A DNA stretch of 64,000 nucleotides from Sinohyriopsis cumingii. Lineage: Eukaryota > Mollusca > Bivalvia > Unionida > Unionidae. Location: positions 25,539,308 through 25,603,307 of the forward strand of contig CM068841.1 in NCBI GenBank assembly GCA_028554795.2, written 5' to 3'. Position numbers and translations under genes: made by a program. The notes beneath the pieces were generated by a model that was not told the origin of the DNA, did not search any database, and saw only the letters and a list, made by a program, of their open reading frames with translations. Shown in pieces: positions 1-10,600 of this stretch; positions within the stretch are counted from its first letter, which is position 1, and each line of letters starts with the position of its first letter.

Positions 1-2751
1 CAGTTAATCATCAATAACACGCATACATTTAAAATATCACAAACGACGGTATTATTAAATCAAGTAGCATAGTGTTTAGCCCCCTAGTTCTACAGGTCTA
101 CCAATTTAGGCTCCCCAAATTGATATAACATTCGAAACTGTCACATTTTTGACAAATACGAACCCAAATAACGTCTGTTCAAAGTTTTAATTTTCCCCTT
201 TTTATTTCTTATTTCGTGCTGTCTTTGTTTTTGAAAAAATACTTCATCTTTCTGATGCTACCAAAACGTCTCCAACTCTACCTTCTGCTTCACTCTGAAA
301 TCATCACACCAATGTAATGGCGGAAAATGAGTTAACCGTGGTACATTTGCCGAATAGATTTCTTGCAGAGACTATATGAAATCGCACGAAGTCAAACTGA
401 TGCCATCCTTGTCTTTAAGAATGCTTGCAAGATCAGCAGTAATAGTTATAATGTCACTTCAAGTATACCATATATACGCGGCCGGCACAGTCAAATACAT
501 CTTCTTCATGTTATTAGCCATTAAGATCTACATGGAAAGTACAATCAACTCTTACTCAATTGTTTGTTACATGTATTGTGATTGGTGGAACATGTAAATC
601 CCTTTCGGTCTGGTCCTAGAATATATAAACAAATGCACCAATATAATTTGTCATATGTTCCAAAGATCAATTGTAGAACTGTCAACCATCATTTTCAGTA
701 TGCTGTTCAACATATAGGTCTATATGCAATCCCGACATTTTCCAGAAATCAAATGGTGATGCAGGACAAGTGACTCATGATATAAGATACGCACACTGCA
801 AGTGGCACTATGCAGAAAAATACCGAAAGATTTGTAAACCTCAATTATATACACCTGAGATATCGTAGGCAACTGCTATACGTTTATAACAGCATATCTT
901 AACGCATATATTTACATTTCTATAACCAATATATCAGTTCTATCAGCCAAAAGACAGTTTTTGAAAATACTAGGGCACCGATTGGTTTATTTCTTTCGCT
1001 GTTTTGCTTGGAACGTCATTTACGGAGGATTCAAGTAAACGTATAAATAGAAACACGCAAACATTGATTAAAATACATGGAAAAGTAGTGCAAGATAATT
1101 TATTTCGAGTTTAACATGATGGCTATATTTATAGAATACATTATAAAGTAGTAAATGAGTTCTCAATTAGCTTTCAGAAATTGCATGATGATCTATATCG
1201 TGGCATATATGTTGGTTTCCTAGAATCAGGTAATTGCATATAAGTGTACATACACAATGCACCCTTTACTTCAGAGGTAGACAAAAGGAGAAAAGGTATG
1301 GCTAAAAGTAGCAGCAACTGTGTAAAACTTAAAACTGGCACTTATACAAAATAAGACACGGAAACATTGTGCAAAGACATATCCTGTCTCGCAATATTGA
1401 TTGTGTACATGCAACTAATGCGAATGGCGTTGAAACAAATAAATGCTCTTATTTTCTTATTCTAACACTTACTATCTAGCTTCTACATTCTCGTTTTTCA
1501 GGAGAACTCAAGGACCCCATTGGAGTTTTGAAATAGGTTGATATTTGTAGATTATTTCATCCTTTTTTATCAACGACTTTATGGGATTGGAATATAACAA
1601 AATAATTTATGTAATTACCTAAAAGTGGCAGCTTTTTATATTGTCTGACCTTTTCGCTCCAAGATGACATGTGGGTGAATGTGTGTTGATTAAAATGCAT
1701 AAATGATGAGATGATTTCCCACAAAATCGTTTTCAAAACGTTGTTCACACATAGTTGACATAAACTTTTACAAATGCTGAAACAATTATAGCTGTCTTCT
1801 ACACCCTTCTACACTCTTCTCTTCTATTACATGTTCGCCTTGCATTTTAAGAGAACAAGAAACTTTCCCTTTGTGACCAAGCTTAACTGTTCTTATTTAA
1901 GTTACTGGTAAGGTGATTTATTAAATCTTACTTTATCAAGAGGCTAACTGTGCATCGAAGGACCACTAACAGTAATCTGGCTATAAAAATTTGATAAACA
2001 ATACTAGATCTTAAAATAGTAACAGCTTTCAACTGCCGCCTCGTCTATGCATATTACCGCAATATCATTAAAATGTGCATACACCGATGAGCGACAAAAA
2101 CAGGTTATGTCGAAAACCCAGCTGAATGTAATATATGTCGAACTTCACGAAGAAATCGACCAAGTGTATTGACTGAATCATTTTGAAAGGGATTTTATTC
2201 AGTAACAAGTTAGTGATCTTTTGTTCAAGGCTTGCTTTTATTATGGTAAACACAGTTATACATCCTATCTATTCAATATCATTTTAAAGTGACCGTAAAG
2301 TCACTGCAGGATGATTGCCATTTTTTATCAAATCCATGTTCTGGTCAGTCGCTTCATTCTGAAAACTTTCGCTCGCTTGTAGATTTTGCACAAGTATATA
2401 TGTTAAAGCGTTACAGCTTTAAGGACTAGATATAGTCACTGTGACTTTCACGCTGAAACCGCAAATATAAATGTATGCTATAAACTTTCTACATCTTGTT
2501 AACTTCGAATGAACAATCTTGCAGATCTAAATTGGTAGCAAATGAATACAAACGTATATGCATGAAGCGTGTATCATTTCGATATGTTGAATCGACTGCT
2601 TTCTATTAAAGTTATATTCACCCTTAAAAATGGAATGACAAGGATGTTTTTGTAATAAGTGTTTGTTTATCTATACTAGCCTATTAGTTTTAGAGTTCTT
2701 CTATAATGAAAATCGTCGGGATATAAATGTATTTACTTTAATTTCTTTCAG
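1..2751. other. Host DNA, no gene recognised
   Basis: AT-rich sequence with short open frames only. None has a recognisable domain, and none is flanked by a convincing pair of splice sites. The last few hundred bases (about 2400-2751) resemble the stretch before 30164, for example the phrases around 2448 and 29863, so the duplication that made the two ISG12-like genes seems to extend upstream of their first coding exons. A 5' untranslated exon could lie here but I cannot place it. Confidence 0.5.
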
Positions 2752-3095
2752 AATGAAGACCGCAGTTTGTACATGGGTCCTCGTCGTACTTTTAATTTCT
2801 GCTAAACCCACTAATGGTAGGTTGTCTCCAGTGGCACTCAGACCCTTGCACACTCTGTATCTAACTATCTATGTATGACTACGTGCATTCATACAAGTAG
2901 ATTCGTTTGTATGTCTGTAATTATGTGTAGAACAAAGGAAGAATAATACAAATGATTACACTAAATAAAAAAACTCAAAGTATAAACTAATGTTTCATCG
3001 TTTGGGCATCATACAGCATGACATGTTTTCTAGTTCAGTTAATCAGAAGTCTATTTTCGGTAAAAGATCAAACTCATTCTTATTTATTGCTATCC

Positions 3096-3181
<86 letters not shown>

Positions 3182-4448
3182 TCGCGTTATTTGGCTACTC
3201 GTTTTCCGACTGTAGATTATTGCTCATCTGACACTGAGGGCAATCATGATATGGTCAGTATCGGGATAGGATCAGATATAACATATGTCTCTGACCTATA
3301 GACATCATCAGGTTCGAAAATGTTGAGCACGTAATCTTCCAATAGAAAATATATTCAAGGAGGTAACAGTGTATATCAGCATCATTCTTTATTTAATAAT
3401 TAAAATAATACCAAAAGTACTTGAAATATCTGTATATGTACCCAAGACAACAAAACTCTTTACTTCCAAGGGATATTAGGTGTCTGAACTGGGGTCCATA
3501 TAAATATTTTGCATCCAGGAGTTCAAAGCAGATATAATTACGCATGCTAGCCTTCCTTGTTTGTACTTCAAACCTCACATAATCAAAACTGGTAGGTAAT
3601 ATAGTATAATCTAGATAATGCCGATACTCCCACATTTAGAAACACACTCTTATTCTTCAAGAAGCAGGTCATAGGTGGATAGTATATGTATTATAGTTTC
3701 ATTCAGGAAATAAACATCTTCACGAATTGCTTTTTGATCAGTACGATGAAATAGTATTTGTGGAGATTATCAAAATAATAATATTAATCTCAATTAATAT
3801 TAATATTAATCTTCTTTCCTAATGTACGGTTTAGAAAACAAAAATCATCATTATTTTGATACATTAGACCGTGACCAGAACAGCTGTTGGAGTGAGAAGA
3901 CACGATGGTTTCAAACCTCTCACAAGATTTATGCAATGAATGAAACTTTGTAGAGAAGCACACCGATTCAAGTCAAATAACTCAGGTAAAAATAATTAAC
4001 ATGCCCAAAATATTGTACAACTGAATTTCTGCATTTAACTTTAAGGCATATAATTACACTGATATTACCGATGTTTTCTAAAACAAGTATAAATGTTTTT
4101 GTATTTCCAGCATTTTGGGGAGAAATTATTGGAGCAGCTATAGCTGTTGTTGCTGCCCCTTTCGCTTTACCAATGATTAGTTTCACTGGCGCGGGTATTG
4201 CAGCAGGTTGAAAAGGTGCCTCAATGATGGGGTTGTATGGAGGTGCAGTTACTTCTGGCTCAGTAGTGACCATGGCGCAGTCCGTTGGGGCGGCACGGCT
4301 CGCATCCAAAAATATTGGAGCTGTTTCATCTGTGGGGGCAAACATTGGAAGATTTATTGAGAAAAAAATTGTGAGACGAGAAGAGCATTGTTGGAGACAC
4401 TTCAAAATACACACACTATCACAAACCCAAATTGGTGTCATATTGTAA
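2752..4448 (+). pseudogene. ISG12/IFI27-like secreted protein, copy 1, two exons, in-frame stop
   Basis: Exon 1 (2752-2816) follows a TTTCAG acceptor, starts translation at 2753 and encodes a signal peptide (MKTAVCTWVLVVLLISAK), ending at donor GTAGGT in phase 1. Exon 2 (4111-4448) follows TTTCCAG and keeps the frame. It encodes a hydrophobic Gly/Ala/Ser-rich domain with GAGIAAG, SGSVVTMAQSVGAARL and GANIGRFIEKK, the pattern of the interferon-inducible ISG12 (IFI6/IFI27) family. These are small membrane-active proteins that are expanded in bivalves and respond to virus or dsRNA. A TGA at 4209-4211, just after GAGIAAG, interrupts the domain; family members usually have serine there, and TCA to TGA is one substitution. 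The frame then stays open to TAA at 4446-4448. Either this is a recent pseudogene or it makes a short peptide. The intron is 1.29 kb and contains an AT microsatellite. Family call firm; activity doubtful. Confidence 0.75.
3099..3175. repeat. (TA)n microsatellite
   Basis: Uninterrupted TA dinucleotides of about 77 bp in the intron of ISG12-like copy 1. A similar (AT)n tract lies at the matching intron position of copy 2 (30559-30652). Confidence 0.95.
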
Positions 4449-5341
4449 CCGTGTCCCAACTAAGAAATCATTTACCTGGTGTTTATACTAGATCACATTC
4501 AAATTATTATATCTTCACTGGGCAACATTTATTGATCTGTTTCCACATTGATAGCTAGACAAGATAAGCAAATTATTGAATTTACATATTGAATGAAACA
4601 CATTTGAATAAAACACCTTTGACACACTGCATTGGTATATCTACATATCTAGTATTATTGTCTTAAGATTTATAAAACAAACTCGAATGAAAAAAGAATA
4701 AAACCGTGTTGCCACCTAATCATAATTCTCGAATAAAATGGATAAGCTTGCTCGGGATTTGTATTTTTTCTCTACGTAAATCATAACCATTTAAATTAAT
4801 ATAGCTTAAAGAATGAGACCTTTTACTCTAAAATAATACTCTTTTTAATAAATGTTTCTGGAGAACTTAACTGTAATAAACATACATAATACAAAATAAA
4901 AGTATTTGCAGTAGCAAACATTTTTGTTTCTGAACCTGTTTGAGTGAATAATGTTTTGCAAAGATTCATAATATATTTTGTTTTCTTTCATTTATCCATT
5001 TAGCACACATATTCCAACACATACAATATCGATATACATTTTTAGTAACTGACACATCTTGCACGCCGAAACTTTAAAAACAAATGGATTACATTATTAG
5101 ATTGGAAATCTATATTTCCCTCTTTCTCACCTCTCTCTCTCTCTCACGTTTTAGGCGTGGATGTCCTCACCGTTGCATAAAAAGGGGGATGTGTTCTGTA
5201 TCTTTTAGGAAGTACTTTCGCGTGGTTGAAGCAGGAATCCATAATTGTCATGGTACAAGTCTACAAACAATACAGACTGTAACTCCATCAAGACTGATTG
5301 TATGTTTCGTCCGAACTGGGCCAATTTAAAACTAATCAAAC
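4449..5341. other. Host DNA, no gene; left half of a duplicated segment
   Basis: No gene seen. From about 5140 to 5347 the sequence is the left half of a host segment that was split by Polinton 1 and continues at 23434. An uninterrupted, inverted copy of the whole segment lies at about 44760-45430. Confidence 0.6.
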
Positions 5342-5347
5342 CTCTGT
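5342..5347. repeat. Target-site duplication CTCTGT, left copy
   Basis: CTCTGT directly precedes the first base of the left inverted repeat and recurs at 23434-23439 directly after the right one. Six bases is the standard Polinton target duplication length. Confidence 0.93.
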
Positions 5348-5686
5348 AGTAGTTAAGTGGGATACCCTACGTACAATGGGAATTAGCATTACAGGGACCC
5401 CTGGGACACTCTACGTACAATGGAAATTTAACATGGCGAAAAATCGTGGGACACTCTACGTACAAGGGGAATTTAACATGGCGAAAAATCGTGGGTCACT
5501 CTACGTACAAGGGGAATTTAACATGGGGGAATAGAGTTTGGGTTTGTTTAGGGACAAGGGGAATTGAACATGGGATTTTTTTTTTTCTTTTTTAAATTTT
5601 TTTTAAATTTAAATTTAAATTTAGGCAATTGAAAGGCTATTTCTTTTCGAGAAATATGGCTGGCCCTGAAAAGGGCCTTTGGGTTT
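5348..5686 (+). repeat. Left terminal inverted repeat of Polinton 1
   Basis: It pairs with 23096-23433 in reverse complement with few differences. The outer 190 bp contain tandem copies of a roughly 45-55-bp unit that starts GGGACACTCTACGTACAA and ends AACATGGCGAAAAATCGT. Next come a poly-T/AAATTT tract and, at the inner edge, the histone-like stem-loop block. The repeat therefore includes the 3' end of the outermost gene on each side. Confidence 0.93.
5662..5677 (-). terminator. Histone-type 3' stem-loop, copy a (left inverted repeat)
   Basis: On the minus strand it reads GGCCCT-TTTC-AGGGCC, a 6-bp stem with a 4-nt loop. It is preceded by CCCAAA and followed by AGCCA and, at about 5638-5650, by CGAAAAGAAATAG. 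It lies 24 bp after the stop of the small minus-strand gene 5702-5935. Metazoan histone mRNAs end in the same arrangement (stem-loop bound by SLBP, cleavage about 5 nt later, purine-rich element bound by U7 snRNA). Confidence 0.75.
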
Positions 5687-5701
5687 ATGTTAATGTATTC
5701 A

Positions 5702-5935
5702 TTAACATAAAGGGTACCGCATTGGTCTTCTTCTTGTCCTTAGGCTACGTCTCACTGTTGGTCCGTAAATCAGCACTCTTTTCAGGCATCCTTGTCTTTC
5801 AACGTAGATCCTACGTATCCACAGGCTGGTGTTTGTCCTGTGGACAACGGTCCACTTGGATCGGACATACATGGGTATGTCCGTCCGGAACATCATGGAA
5901 GACACAAGCGTAGAAGATTGCACATCGGTCCACAT
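5702..5935 (-). CDS. Small conserved Polinton end protein, 77 aa, function unknown
   Basis: Starts MWTDVQSSTLVSSMMFRTD and is basic at the C terminus (KRVLIYGPTVRRSLRTRRR region). I do not recognise the family. It is supported as real in three ways. A TATA box (TATAAAT on the minus strand, 5981-5988) lies about 53 bp before the ATG. A histone-like stem-loop follows the stop. Polinton 2 has the same frame at 31992-32210 with many conservative and third-position changes (MWTNVESSTLISSMLFRTD), broken only by one TGA. It is the outermost gene on the left, reading outward toward the inverted repeat. Positively charged and small, it could be regulatory or nucleic-acid binding, but that is a guess. 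Confidence 0.65.
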   Translation of the reverse strand: MWTDVQSSTLVSSMMFRTDIPMYVRSKWTVVHRTNTSLWIRRIYVERQGCLKRVLIYGPTVRRSLRTRRRPMRYPLC

Positions 5936-5980
5936 CTTGAAGCGACGAGAACAAGTGAATCAATGCACTGAACTGCGCTT

Positions 5981-5988
5981 ATTTATAG
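5981..5988 (-). promoter_or_regulatory. TATA box for the small minus-strand end gene
   Basis: TATAAAT on the minus strand, about 53 bp upstream of the ATG at 5935. The counterpart in Polinton 2 (TTATTTATAATGG region, about 32256-32270) keeps the same motif and spacing. Confidence 0.6.
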
Positions 5989-6100
5989 GTAGAGGTAGGA
6001 TTGAAACGGATTGAGTTCATTCACCAATCCAAACACGCGTTACAAAATTCAGTCAGCCCGCATCCAATCCGAAGAGAGTAGTCTGTGACGTTAGTTGGAC

Positions 6101-6107
6101 TATATAG
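6101..6107 (+). promoter_or_regulatory. TATA box (TATATAG) for the gene at 6155
   Basis: TATATAG lies 54 bp before the ATG. A TGACGTTA half-match to a CRE/ATF site lies about 15 bp upstream; Polinton 2 has a full TGACGTCA palindrome at the matching place (32359-32366). Confidence 0.6.
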
Positions 6108-6154
6108 ATTCGCTAGCGCTTGTGTGCAGTCAATCTATGCGACAGTGATTCAAC

Positions 6155-6715
6155 ATGACGGAAACTCAGAAAACGATCCATTGGGGTGCACCAGCAGGGG
6201 AGACTGCCCAAGGGAACCCGGACTTACTTTCAGAAGAGGTACATTGGGATTTTGTGGATTTTCTTACCTCGCAAGAATTTGTTCCGGAACCTTCGTTACC
6301 TTCTTCATTACCGCAAGTTGAGAATTTTAGACAGAGACAGAAAGAAGAATTGGAGAAATTTATGCAACGACAAAAGGAAGCGGAACAAGCTTTTCTCCTA
6401 CAGCAACAGCAACAGCAACAAGAAGAGGTAAGAAAAAAACAACAGCAACAACAGCAAGAAGAAGTAGCAGCAAAGAAACAAGAGGGTGAAAATCAAACGG
6501 CTACGGTACTGTTGGACATTTTAGCGGAGTTAAGAAGTCTGAAACAAATGTATCAGACTTCTTTATCACGACCGAAGAGAATACGACCTTCCCGAGCTAA
6601 ACACGCCAACCCTGTGACTAAGCCTGTCGTACCACCCTTAGTGATTTCAACCCAATCATCAGAAGTAGACCTTGGCCGTGGCAAAGGCTTAAGGCAGTTA
6701 AAGTTGATTGGTTAA
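6155..6715 (+). CDS. Gln-rich coiled-coil accessory protein, 186 aa
   Basis: The family is not recognised. The N-terminal 60 residues are acidic (MTETQKTIHWGAPAGE, then EVHWDFVDFLTSQEFVPEP). Residues about 65-115 are a Gln/Glu/Lys-rich coiled coil with two poly-Gln runs. A helix (VLLDILAELRSLKQMYQTS) follows, then a basic Pro-rich tail ending GRGKGLRQLKLIG. It has its own TATA box, and the stop is followed 25 bp later by a histone-like stem-loop. A decayed homologue lies at 32430-33061 in Polinton 2 with the same N terminus, coiled coil and GRGKGLRQ tail. Possibly a transcription-related or scaffold protein; no function can be assigned. Confidence 0.7.
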   Translation: MTETQKTIHWGAPAGETAQGNPDLLSEEVHWDFVDFLTSQEFVPEPSLPSSLPQVENFRQRQKEELEKFMQRQKEAEQAFLLQQQQQQQEEVRKKQQQQQQEEVAAKKQEGENQTATVLLDILAELRSLKQMYQTSLSRPKRIRPSRAKHANPVTKPVVPPLVISTQSSEVDLGRGKGLRQLKLIG

Positions 6716-6740
6716 ACTCACCCCTACACCAAAATAAAAA

Positions 6741-6756
6741 GGCCCTTTTCAGGGCC
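6741..6756 (+). terminator. Histone-type 3' stem-loop, copy b
   Basis: AAAA-GGCCCT-TTTC-AGGGCC-ACCCA, followed by CTCGAAAAGAAATA at about 6768-6780. This is the closest of all copies to the metazoan histone mRNA 3' end, including the A-rich 5' flank, UUUC loop, ACCCA 3' flank and a purine-rich box about 14 nt after the stem. The block continues with CAATTTGCCAAT. A poly(A) signal AATAAA (6807-6812) follows 50 bp later, so two alternative 3' ends are possible. Confidence 0.8.
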
Positions 6757-7007
6757 ACCCACATTTCTCGAAAAGAAATACAATTTCAATTTGCCAATAA
6801 CTCAAAAATAAACCCCAACCATTTTACCCTTATAGTACGTGTCTGTGTATGAGTGCGTGAGTGTAGCTTGTTATTTTAAAATCAAAACTCAAAGACACTT
6901 ACCTTATATCATTCATGTATTCTTTTATCCATTTTTTTACAATCCAATTCACAATTCACCACAGAACACTTTAATTAAAAGTTCATTGACTTCTTCTTTC
7001 TCCTTGT

Positions 7008-7478
7008 TTAGTCTCTCTGTTTTTTGAATTTCTTCACCGTTTTTACCTCATTTTCTTCCCTTCTTCTTTTCTTCTCCTGTTTCTTTGCTTCTTTTAAATA
7101 GAATTGTCTTCTTTCTTCCTCTTCTTCCTCTGAAGAATCTCTCTCTTCTTTCGAAGAATCCCTCTCTTCTTCCGAAGAATCCTTCTTTTCTTCTGACTCC
7201 TCTTGTTTCTTTTTTGGGCAATCTGGAGACCAATGTCCTTTTTCTTTACAATAATAACAGGTATCTTGACTTTTGTCTTTTTTAGCCCCTGTTTTTTTTC
7301 TTTTTTGACGGTCTGGACACTCTGAAGACCAATGCACTTTCTTCTGACAGATATAGCAAGTATCCTGACTCTTATCTCGAAAGGAAGGAGAGTAGTCCGT
7401 CGGCTGGTCTGAAGAGAATTTTCTAATGACCCCTCGCAAAGCTCTGACGAAACGTTCCATCTGGGTAGTCTCTTCCAT
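7008..7478 (-). CDS. Double CCHC zinc-knuckle protein, 156 aa
   Basis: Two CX2CX4HX4C knuckles (Cys41-Cys44-His49-Cys54 and Cys74-Cys77-His82-Cys87 from the chosen start) are followed by an acidic Glu/Ser repeat (EERDSS repeated) and a basic C terminus. CCHC knuckles bind single-stranded nucleic acid, as in retroviral nucleocapsid. I chose the start at 7478 (MEETTQMERF) because a TATA box (TATATAAAAA on the minus strand, 7531-7540) lies about 60 bp upstream of it, which leaves the longer in-frame ATG at 7556 upstream of the promoter. The Polinton 2 homologue (33377-33788) also starts MEEPTQ. It is divergent from the polymerase gene, with about 135 bp between starts. The role in the element is unknown. 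Confidence 0.75.
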   Translation of the reverse strand: MEETTQMERFVRALRGVIRKFSSDQPTDYSPSFRDKSQDTCYICQKKVHWSSECPDRQKRKKTGAKKDKSQDTCYYCKEKGHWSPDCPKKKQEESEEKKDSSEEERDSSKEERDSSEEEEEERRQFYLKEAKKQEKKRRREENEVKTVKKFKKQRD

Positions 7479-7530
7479 CGTTGTGCTCGGTTTGAGAGTG
7501 AAATGAATAGTGAAAAGACAAGACACACCC

Positions 7531-7566
7531 TTTTTATATACGCGCTGGTTTGCCATGACTATAAAT
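7531..7566. promoter_or_regulatory. Divergent promoter: TATA boxes for zinc-knuckle gene (-) and polymerase (+)
   Basis: TATATAAAAA on the minus strand (7531-7540) faces 7478. TATAAAT on the plus strand (7560-7566) lies 54 bp before the polymerase ATG at 7614. Both are in the 135-bp gap between the two divergent genes. Confidence 0.65.
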
Positions 7567-7613
7567 TAGTCTATGGTGTTTGAACTTGAGTCATTTGACG
7601 TTTTGCACTCAAG

Positions 7614-10600
7614 ATGAAACGATCCTATTCATTCGAGAAGAAAGAAGAAGAAGAAGAAAGTAAGAGGCAGAAACGTGATCTATCGCCTCGTACCAGGGAT
7701 GAAATCTTGGTACAAATTCATGCCAGTGATTTTGAAGAGGACATGAGTGAACCAGAATCCGAACCCTCTAAACCAAGTTCGTCACCCTTAGTCAACCCTG
7801 AAAAATACTATTCCATTCGAGAGACGGAAAAGCGCTCCTCTAGAAAATTTAGAACCACGGCTTACACCTACACGGTGAAATTTAAAGATTTCAAGGCCGA
7901 CGTACCCTTAGAGAAAGCAGAAGGGTTTATCACCGAGATGTGGGATTCTTTGCTCACTGCACTCAAGCGACAATGTCAACCCAAAGAAGACGATCGCTTG
8001 ACACTATCCATAGATCACGACGGTTTGAAATCCCCTGTTTGGATCGAGTTTAGCAGACCCACAGAACTGACCCCTTCCAAAGTCATGGACAAGATTCAAC
8101 ACGTACAACAATCTAATGACGAGTTTGACATCACCGATGGTAAAGCCACACTGAAAATGGCTCACGTCTCTCTTCCTCAAGGGACAGGACGCAAAAAGAT
8201 GTTATTGGTGGACGACCTTCGCAACATCAAAACAAGTCTCGTCCGAATTAACAACCCTCAAGACCAGATGTGTTTAGCTCGAGCCATCGTGGTGGGACGA
8301 ACCTATGCCAACAAGAACGACACGGTAGAATGGAAAAGAACCTGGAACACTATTCAACGTTCCTATCGAGCCAAACAACGAAACGAAGCAGAACTCCTGT
8401 TACAACAAGCCGGACTGTCCAAAGACACACCCTGTGGCATTCCTGAGATGCAAAAATTGCAAGATGCCCCAGCTCCACGCTACACCTTGAAAGTGCACCC
8501 TCAAGAAATGCGCGGGCCTCTGTTGTTTCGAGGCCAAGATTTTAAGGACGGAAAATACATTCATGTCTATCATCACGATGACCATTTCGATACGATTACC
8601 AGTATCACTGGATTCCTGGGATACGGTTATTATTGTGAGAAATGTGATTATGGTTATAACAATCGAGAGCAACACAAGCATTGTGGATTGAAATGCCCAG
8701 GATGTTTGGCCTCTCCACCCTGTCTGAGCGAAGAACCAGTGCCTTGTTCGACTTGTCTGCGTACGTTTGTCAGCCCTGCCTGTTACCAGCAACATCTGAA
8801 GACGCAAGGTTCACAGCAGAAATGTGCTTGTCAACTCTTGAGATTGTGCCCTACCTGTGGACAAGGCATACTTACCAACAATGCCAAGGCACACGTATGT
8901 CGAGGAAAGAAAAAATGTCACATTTGTCACCACATCGTGGACTTGGAACACGAATGCTACGTGCAAAAATACCATCCCCCACCAGAGAAAGAGGATGGTC
9001 ACAAGAAGAAAGTCAATTTCATCTTTTTCGATTTCGAATGCATGCAAGAGACCAGCATTCACATTCCTAATTTCTGCGTGGCTCATCGAGCGTGCGAGAA
9101 GTGCATTCAAGAACCTATCTTCAGTCATTGCCCTCACTGCAGCAAGATTCCCGGAGGGCGTGAAAAAATCTTTCGGGGACCAAACACGTTAGCCGATTTT
9201 GCCCAATGGGTCTTAGACCCCATCGACAAGACGTGGAGCCAAGAGGACATCGAACGTTACGGAGATTGTCATCGTCATGCCACAGTGATGGCTCACAATT
9301 TCTCCGGATACGATGGACAGTTTCTTTTGAGGTACTATACGGAACATGGCACCGAACGTCCTAAAGTGATTTTGAACGGAGCCAAAATCATTTTCATGCA
9401 AGTGGGACAAGTACAGTTTAAAGATTCGATGAGTTACTTGGCCATGCCTTTGAGCCGAATGCCTAAAACGTTTGGAATGACAGAAATGGCTAAAGGGTAC
9501 TTTCCACACTTTTTCAATACGGAAGCCAATCAACATGCTGTTCTACCCCATTTGCCTGAGGCTCACTATTACGACCCCGACAACATGCGTACCGAACAAC
9601 GAGAAGCTTTCTACGCTTGGTACCAAGCTCACGCCTCGGACCCTTTCGACTTTCAGGAAGAAATGTTAAAGTATTGTCGTTCCGACGTGGACATTTTACG
9701 GCGTTGCTGTGGAAAATTTCGAGAACTGTTCATGGAACACGGAGGGGTCGATCCTTTGAAAGAAGCTTGCACCATTGCCAAAGCGTGTTCCTTAGTGTAC
9801 CGCCAACGATTCATGCCTGAAAACACCGTGGCTGTCATCAGTCCTCAAACGACCCACTATGTCAAGCGTCAATACTCGGTCAAAGCCCTACGTTGGTTAC
9901 ATTACTTGTGCGACAAGGAAGACAAATGGATTCAGCATGCCCGCAAAGGAGGAGGCGAAAAGACCATCGGAACGTATTCGGTCGATGGCTGGGACTTAGA
10001 AAACTCCAAGATCGTGTACGAGTTTAACGGTTGCTTATTTCACGGATGTCCCGTCTGCTACCCTGACCGTGACACTAAAAATCAGTTTTTACAACGGACC
10101 ATGGAAGACCTGTACCAGGACACTTGTCAGCGACGCCTAAAGCTAGAACAGCAAGGATACCAAGTGGTGGAAATGTGGGAACACGAATACGATCACCGTA
10201 TGAAAACCGATCCCGAGTTTAAACGCCTCGTGGAAAGTTACCAGTTCATGGACCCGCTGAACCCGAGGGATAGTTTGTACGGAGGAAGGACCAATGCCAC
10301 CTGTTTGTTGTACCAAGCCGACGAAGAGAAAGGAGAAGAAATCAAATACTTGGACGTGTGTTCGCTGTATCCCTACGTGTGCAAATATTGTCGCTTTCCT
10401 GTAGGGCACCCGCAATTGCTGACGGAACACATCGACCTGAAAAACATTCGACAATACGAAGGCTTGATCAAGTGTAAATTTTGCCTCCCACGAACCTATA
10501 CCATCCCGTCTTACCTCACCATTGTCAAGGCAAACTGTTGTTTCCCTTGTGCCGTACTTGTGCCGAAACGTGCAACCAGGACCAACCTTGCCATCACAGC

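Noticed and set aside
2990-3301. 103-codon frame with a long Ile-Tyr run
   Set aside because: Translation of the (TA)n microsatellite.
3968-4459. 163-codon minus-strand frame rich in Ala, Pro and Thr
   Set aside because: Antisense shadow of the ISG12-like exon, whose sense strand has splice signals and the family motifs.
7479-7556. Upstream extension of the zinc-knuckle gene to the ATG at 7556
   Set aside because: The TATA box lies between that ATG and 7478, and the homologue in Polinton 2 begins at the position matching 7478.
8400-9192. Long open frames on both strands inside polymerase B
   Set aside because: Shadow frames of a codon-biased gene; no motifs of their own.
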